Assembly (NCBI GenBank): GCA_002439095.1
Contig: DJOT01000019.1
Span: 1-64,000, forward strand
DNA: 64,000 bases
DNA from: Bacteroidales bacterium UBA6431
Lineage (GTDB): Bacteria; Bacteroidota; Bacteroidia; Bacteroidales; UBA932
Direction: 5' to 3'
Shown here: piece by piece, positions 62,671 through 64,000 of the stretch
How positions within the stretch are numbered: position 1 is the first letter of the stretch
Layout of the letters: each line of letters opens with the position of its first letter
Notes under the pieces: model-generated
Databases searched by the model: none
What the model saw: only the letters and a program-made list of their open reading frames with translations
Told to the model about the DNA's origin: nothing
Program-made: the position numbers and the translations under genes

Positions 62671-63552
62671 GTGGACAACAATACGGAAACCATACTCAAA
62701 GACTACCGCTACTACCTGAATGTAGAACGGGGGATGTCCCGTAACACCGTCAATTCCTATTGCCGGGATGTGAAGGCATTTTTAGAAAAAAACGTAGAAG
62801 CGCCGACAAAAATCGGGACTGAAGCCATAGTGGACTATCTCTCATCTGTGAGCACATCCCTCTCCGCCCGTTCCCAGGCCAGGCTCATGAGCGCCCTGCG
62901 TTCATTCTTCGACTGGCTGATACTCGAGGGCGACAGAAAGAACAACCCCTGCGACGGCATAGATTCCCCAAAAATCGGACGCCACCTGCCTGACGTGCTG
63001 TCCGTAGAGGAGGTGGACGCGATAATGAAATCCGTAGACCTCTCAAAGCCGGGAGGGATACGCGACAGAGCCATACTGGAAATCCTATACGGATGCGGAC
63101 TGCGCGTCTCCGAGGCCTGTTCTCTACGGATTTCCGACGTGTTTCTCGATGAAGGATTCGTAAGGGTGGTCGGAAAGGGCGATAAGCAGAGACTCATCCC
63201 CATGGGTGAAATGGCCAAAGACGCGTTCACCAACTATCTGTCCGTAAGGCCTCAGGCTTCCACTAAGAAAGATGCTGACATCGCTTTCCTCAACCGTTTC
63301 GGTGCCGGGATGAGCCGAATCACAATATTCAACATGGTACGCAAGCAGGCCCTGCTCGCCGGCATCACCAAGACCATCTCCCCACACACGTTCCGGCACT
63401 CCTTCGCCACACATCTTGTCGAAAACGGTGCCGACCTCAGAGTGGTACAGGAGATGCTCGGGCACGAGTCCATCCTCACCACAGAAATCTACACCCACAT
63501 CGACTCCAGAACATGGCAGTCAGCAATACTGCAACACCACCCGAGAAAATGA
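62671..63552 (+). CDS. xerD: Site-specific tyrosine recombinase XerD
   Basis: A 293-residue tyrosine recombinase of standard Xer length. N-terminal SAM-like domain (YLNVERGMSRNTVNSYCRDV); catalytic Arg in GCGLRVSEA, Lys in GKGDKQR, HTFRHSFATHL, GHESILTTEIYTHI with the terminal His and Tyr nucleophile. It resolves chromosome dimers with a partner recombinase. The start is GTG; no closer ATG is in frame until residue 22. XerC and XerD cannot be separated with certainty. Confidence 0.92.
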   Translation: MDNNTETILKDYRYYLNVERGMSRNTVNSYCRDVKAFLEKNVEAPTKIGTEAIVDYLSSVSTSLSARSQARLMSALRSFFDWLILEGDRKNNPCDGIDSPKIGRHLPDVLSVEEVDAIMKSVDLSKPGGIRDRAILEILYGCGLRVSEACSLRISDVFLDEGFVRVVGKGDKQRLIPMGEMAKDAFTNYLSVRPQASTKKDADIAFLNRFGAGMSRITIFNMVRKQALLAGITKTISPHTFRHSFATHLVENGADLRVVQEMLGHESILTTEIYTHIDSRTWQSAILQHHPRK

Positions 63553-63553
63553 T

Positions 63554-63561
63554 TAACTTTG
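63554..63561 (+). promoter_or_regulatory. -7 box for the clostripain-like lipoprotein
   Basis: TAACTTTG begins two bases after the xerD stop and ends five bases before the ATG at 63567. Confidence 0.5.
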
Positions 63562-63566
63562 CCGGA

Positions 63567-64000
63567 ATGAGAAAATTCGGATTCAGAAATACGCTCACCG
63601 CAGTGCTGTTGCTGCTCAGTCTGGCCTCTTGTGAGCGGGACAACCCCTCCACAACCAGAGAATACAGCAAGGTCGTGATATACTGCGGCCTCGGTTACAA
63701 CAACCTCAGTGCGAGCCTGAGGAACAACCTTGAGCAACTCAGGCAAGGGAATCTGCCATACAGCAGCTCTGACAAGGCCATCGTCGCGTTCTGCCACAAC
63801 ACCGCCCAGGGAGAAGGCTATACAACAGCAAATCCCCCGGTACTCCTGCAATTCTGCAGCCGCGACGGCCAGAACGTCATCGACACACTGAAAACATACC
63901 CGTCCGACATGGAAAGCGCAACAGCCGAATCCATCACAAAAGTGCTGTTCGACATAAGGGAGCTCTTCCCCTCGCGGAGTTACGGGATGATATTCTCATC
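63567..64000 (+). CDS. Clostripain-like (C11) cysteine peptidase lipoprotein, 3' end outside window
   Basis: The open frame runs to the window edge without a stop (about 144 residues seen). The N-terminus MRKFGFRNTLTAVLLLLSLASC is a lipoprotein signal with lipobox LASC. VVIYCGLGYNNLSASLRNNLEQL and the late SRSYGMIFSS resemble the start of C11 peptidases, in which the catalytic His follows the latter segment, just beyond the edge. Catalytic residues therefore cannot be checked here. Confidence 0.6.
   Translation, partial: MRKFGFRNTLTAVLLLLSLASCERDNPSTTREYSKVVIYCGLGYNNLSASLRNNLEQLRQGNLPYSSSDKAIVAFCHNTAQGEGYTTANPPVLLQFCSRDGQNVIDTLKTYPSDMESATAESITKVLFDIRELFPSRSYGMIFS

Overview
The window looks like a chromosomal segment of a Bacteroidales bacterium (phylum Bacteroidota). 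Evidence: a SusC/SusD pair beside a hybrid two-component regulator, a SecA of about 1,100 residues, Bacteroidota-style -7 promoter boxes (TAnnTTTG) ahead of most transcription units, many lipoproteins with a short lipobox, and moderately high GC. I cannot fix the genus; an Alistipes-like or Cryptobacteroides-like gut organism is an inference. There are no rRNA genes, CRISPR arrays, insertion sequences or prophage genes. One tRNA (Gly, anticodon CCC) is present. Coding density is very high and no gap exceeds 300 bases.

Layout. 0-4.7 kb: ROK-family regulator, ABC-F ATPase, convergent glnS. 4.8-9.2 kb: a tightly packed plus-strand operon with a DUF1963 protein, a close homologue of steroid 5-alpha-reductase, an old-yellow-enzyme flavin reductase, a short-chain dehydrogenase and a secreted BNR/sialidase-fold protein. 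The three central enzymes match the 5AR/5BR/3-beta-HSDH set described in gut Bacteroidales for reducing 3-oxo-delta4 bile acids and steroids; this is the most interesting system here. 9.2-18.4 kb: YicC, bactofilin, SecA, a GH2 beta-galactosidase lipoprotein, and a UbiA prenyltransferase coupled to a radical SAM enzyme. 18.5-21.4 kb: xylB-xylE xylose operon. 21.5-28.3 kb: tRNA-Gly, M16 protease, a small adhesin-like lipoprotein, pgi, and an M28 peptidase homologue that seems to have lost its metal ligands. 28.3-36.2 kb: TPR protein, WalJ-like hydrolase, MsbA-like ABC exporter, VanZ-like protein, and a cell-wall amidase-like protein with a nested golvesin domain.

36.1-42.6 kb (minus): rmlB, PAP2 phosphatase, CapD/WbpM-like dehydratase, UDP-sugar epimerase, DUF47 and PiT phosphate transporter, packed as one operon. 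42.7-44.2 kb: rnhA-pdxA. 44.3-53.4 kb: hybrid two-component sensor-regulator, SusD and SusC, with no glycosidase beside them. 53.6-55.8 kb: recA-trpS. 55.9-59.8 kb: rlmN, a PlpD-like (type Vd) patatin, recX. 59.8-64 kb: a GNAT-like protein and tdk (minus), rsmI, a membrane-anchored HhH protein, xerD, and the start of a clostripain-like lipoprotein cut by the window edge.

Starts were chosen from ATGA-type overlaps, signal peptides and the position of the -7 boxes. Several genes have a -7 box only 4-8 bases before the start codon, which suggests leaderless or nearly leaderless mRNAs. Function calls rest on recognised motifs in the translated sequence; no database search was run.
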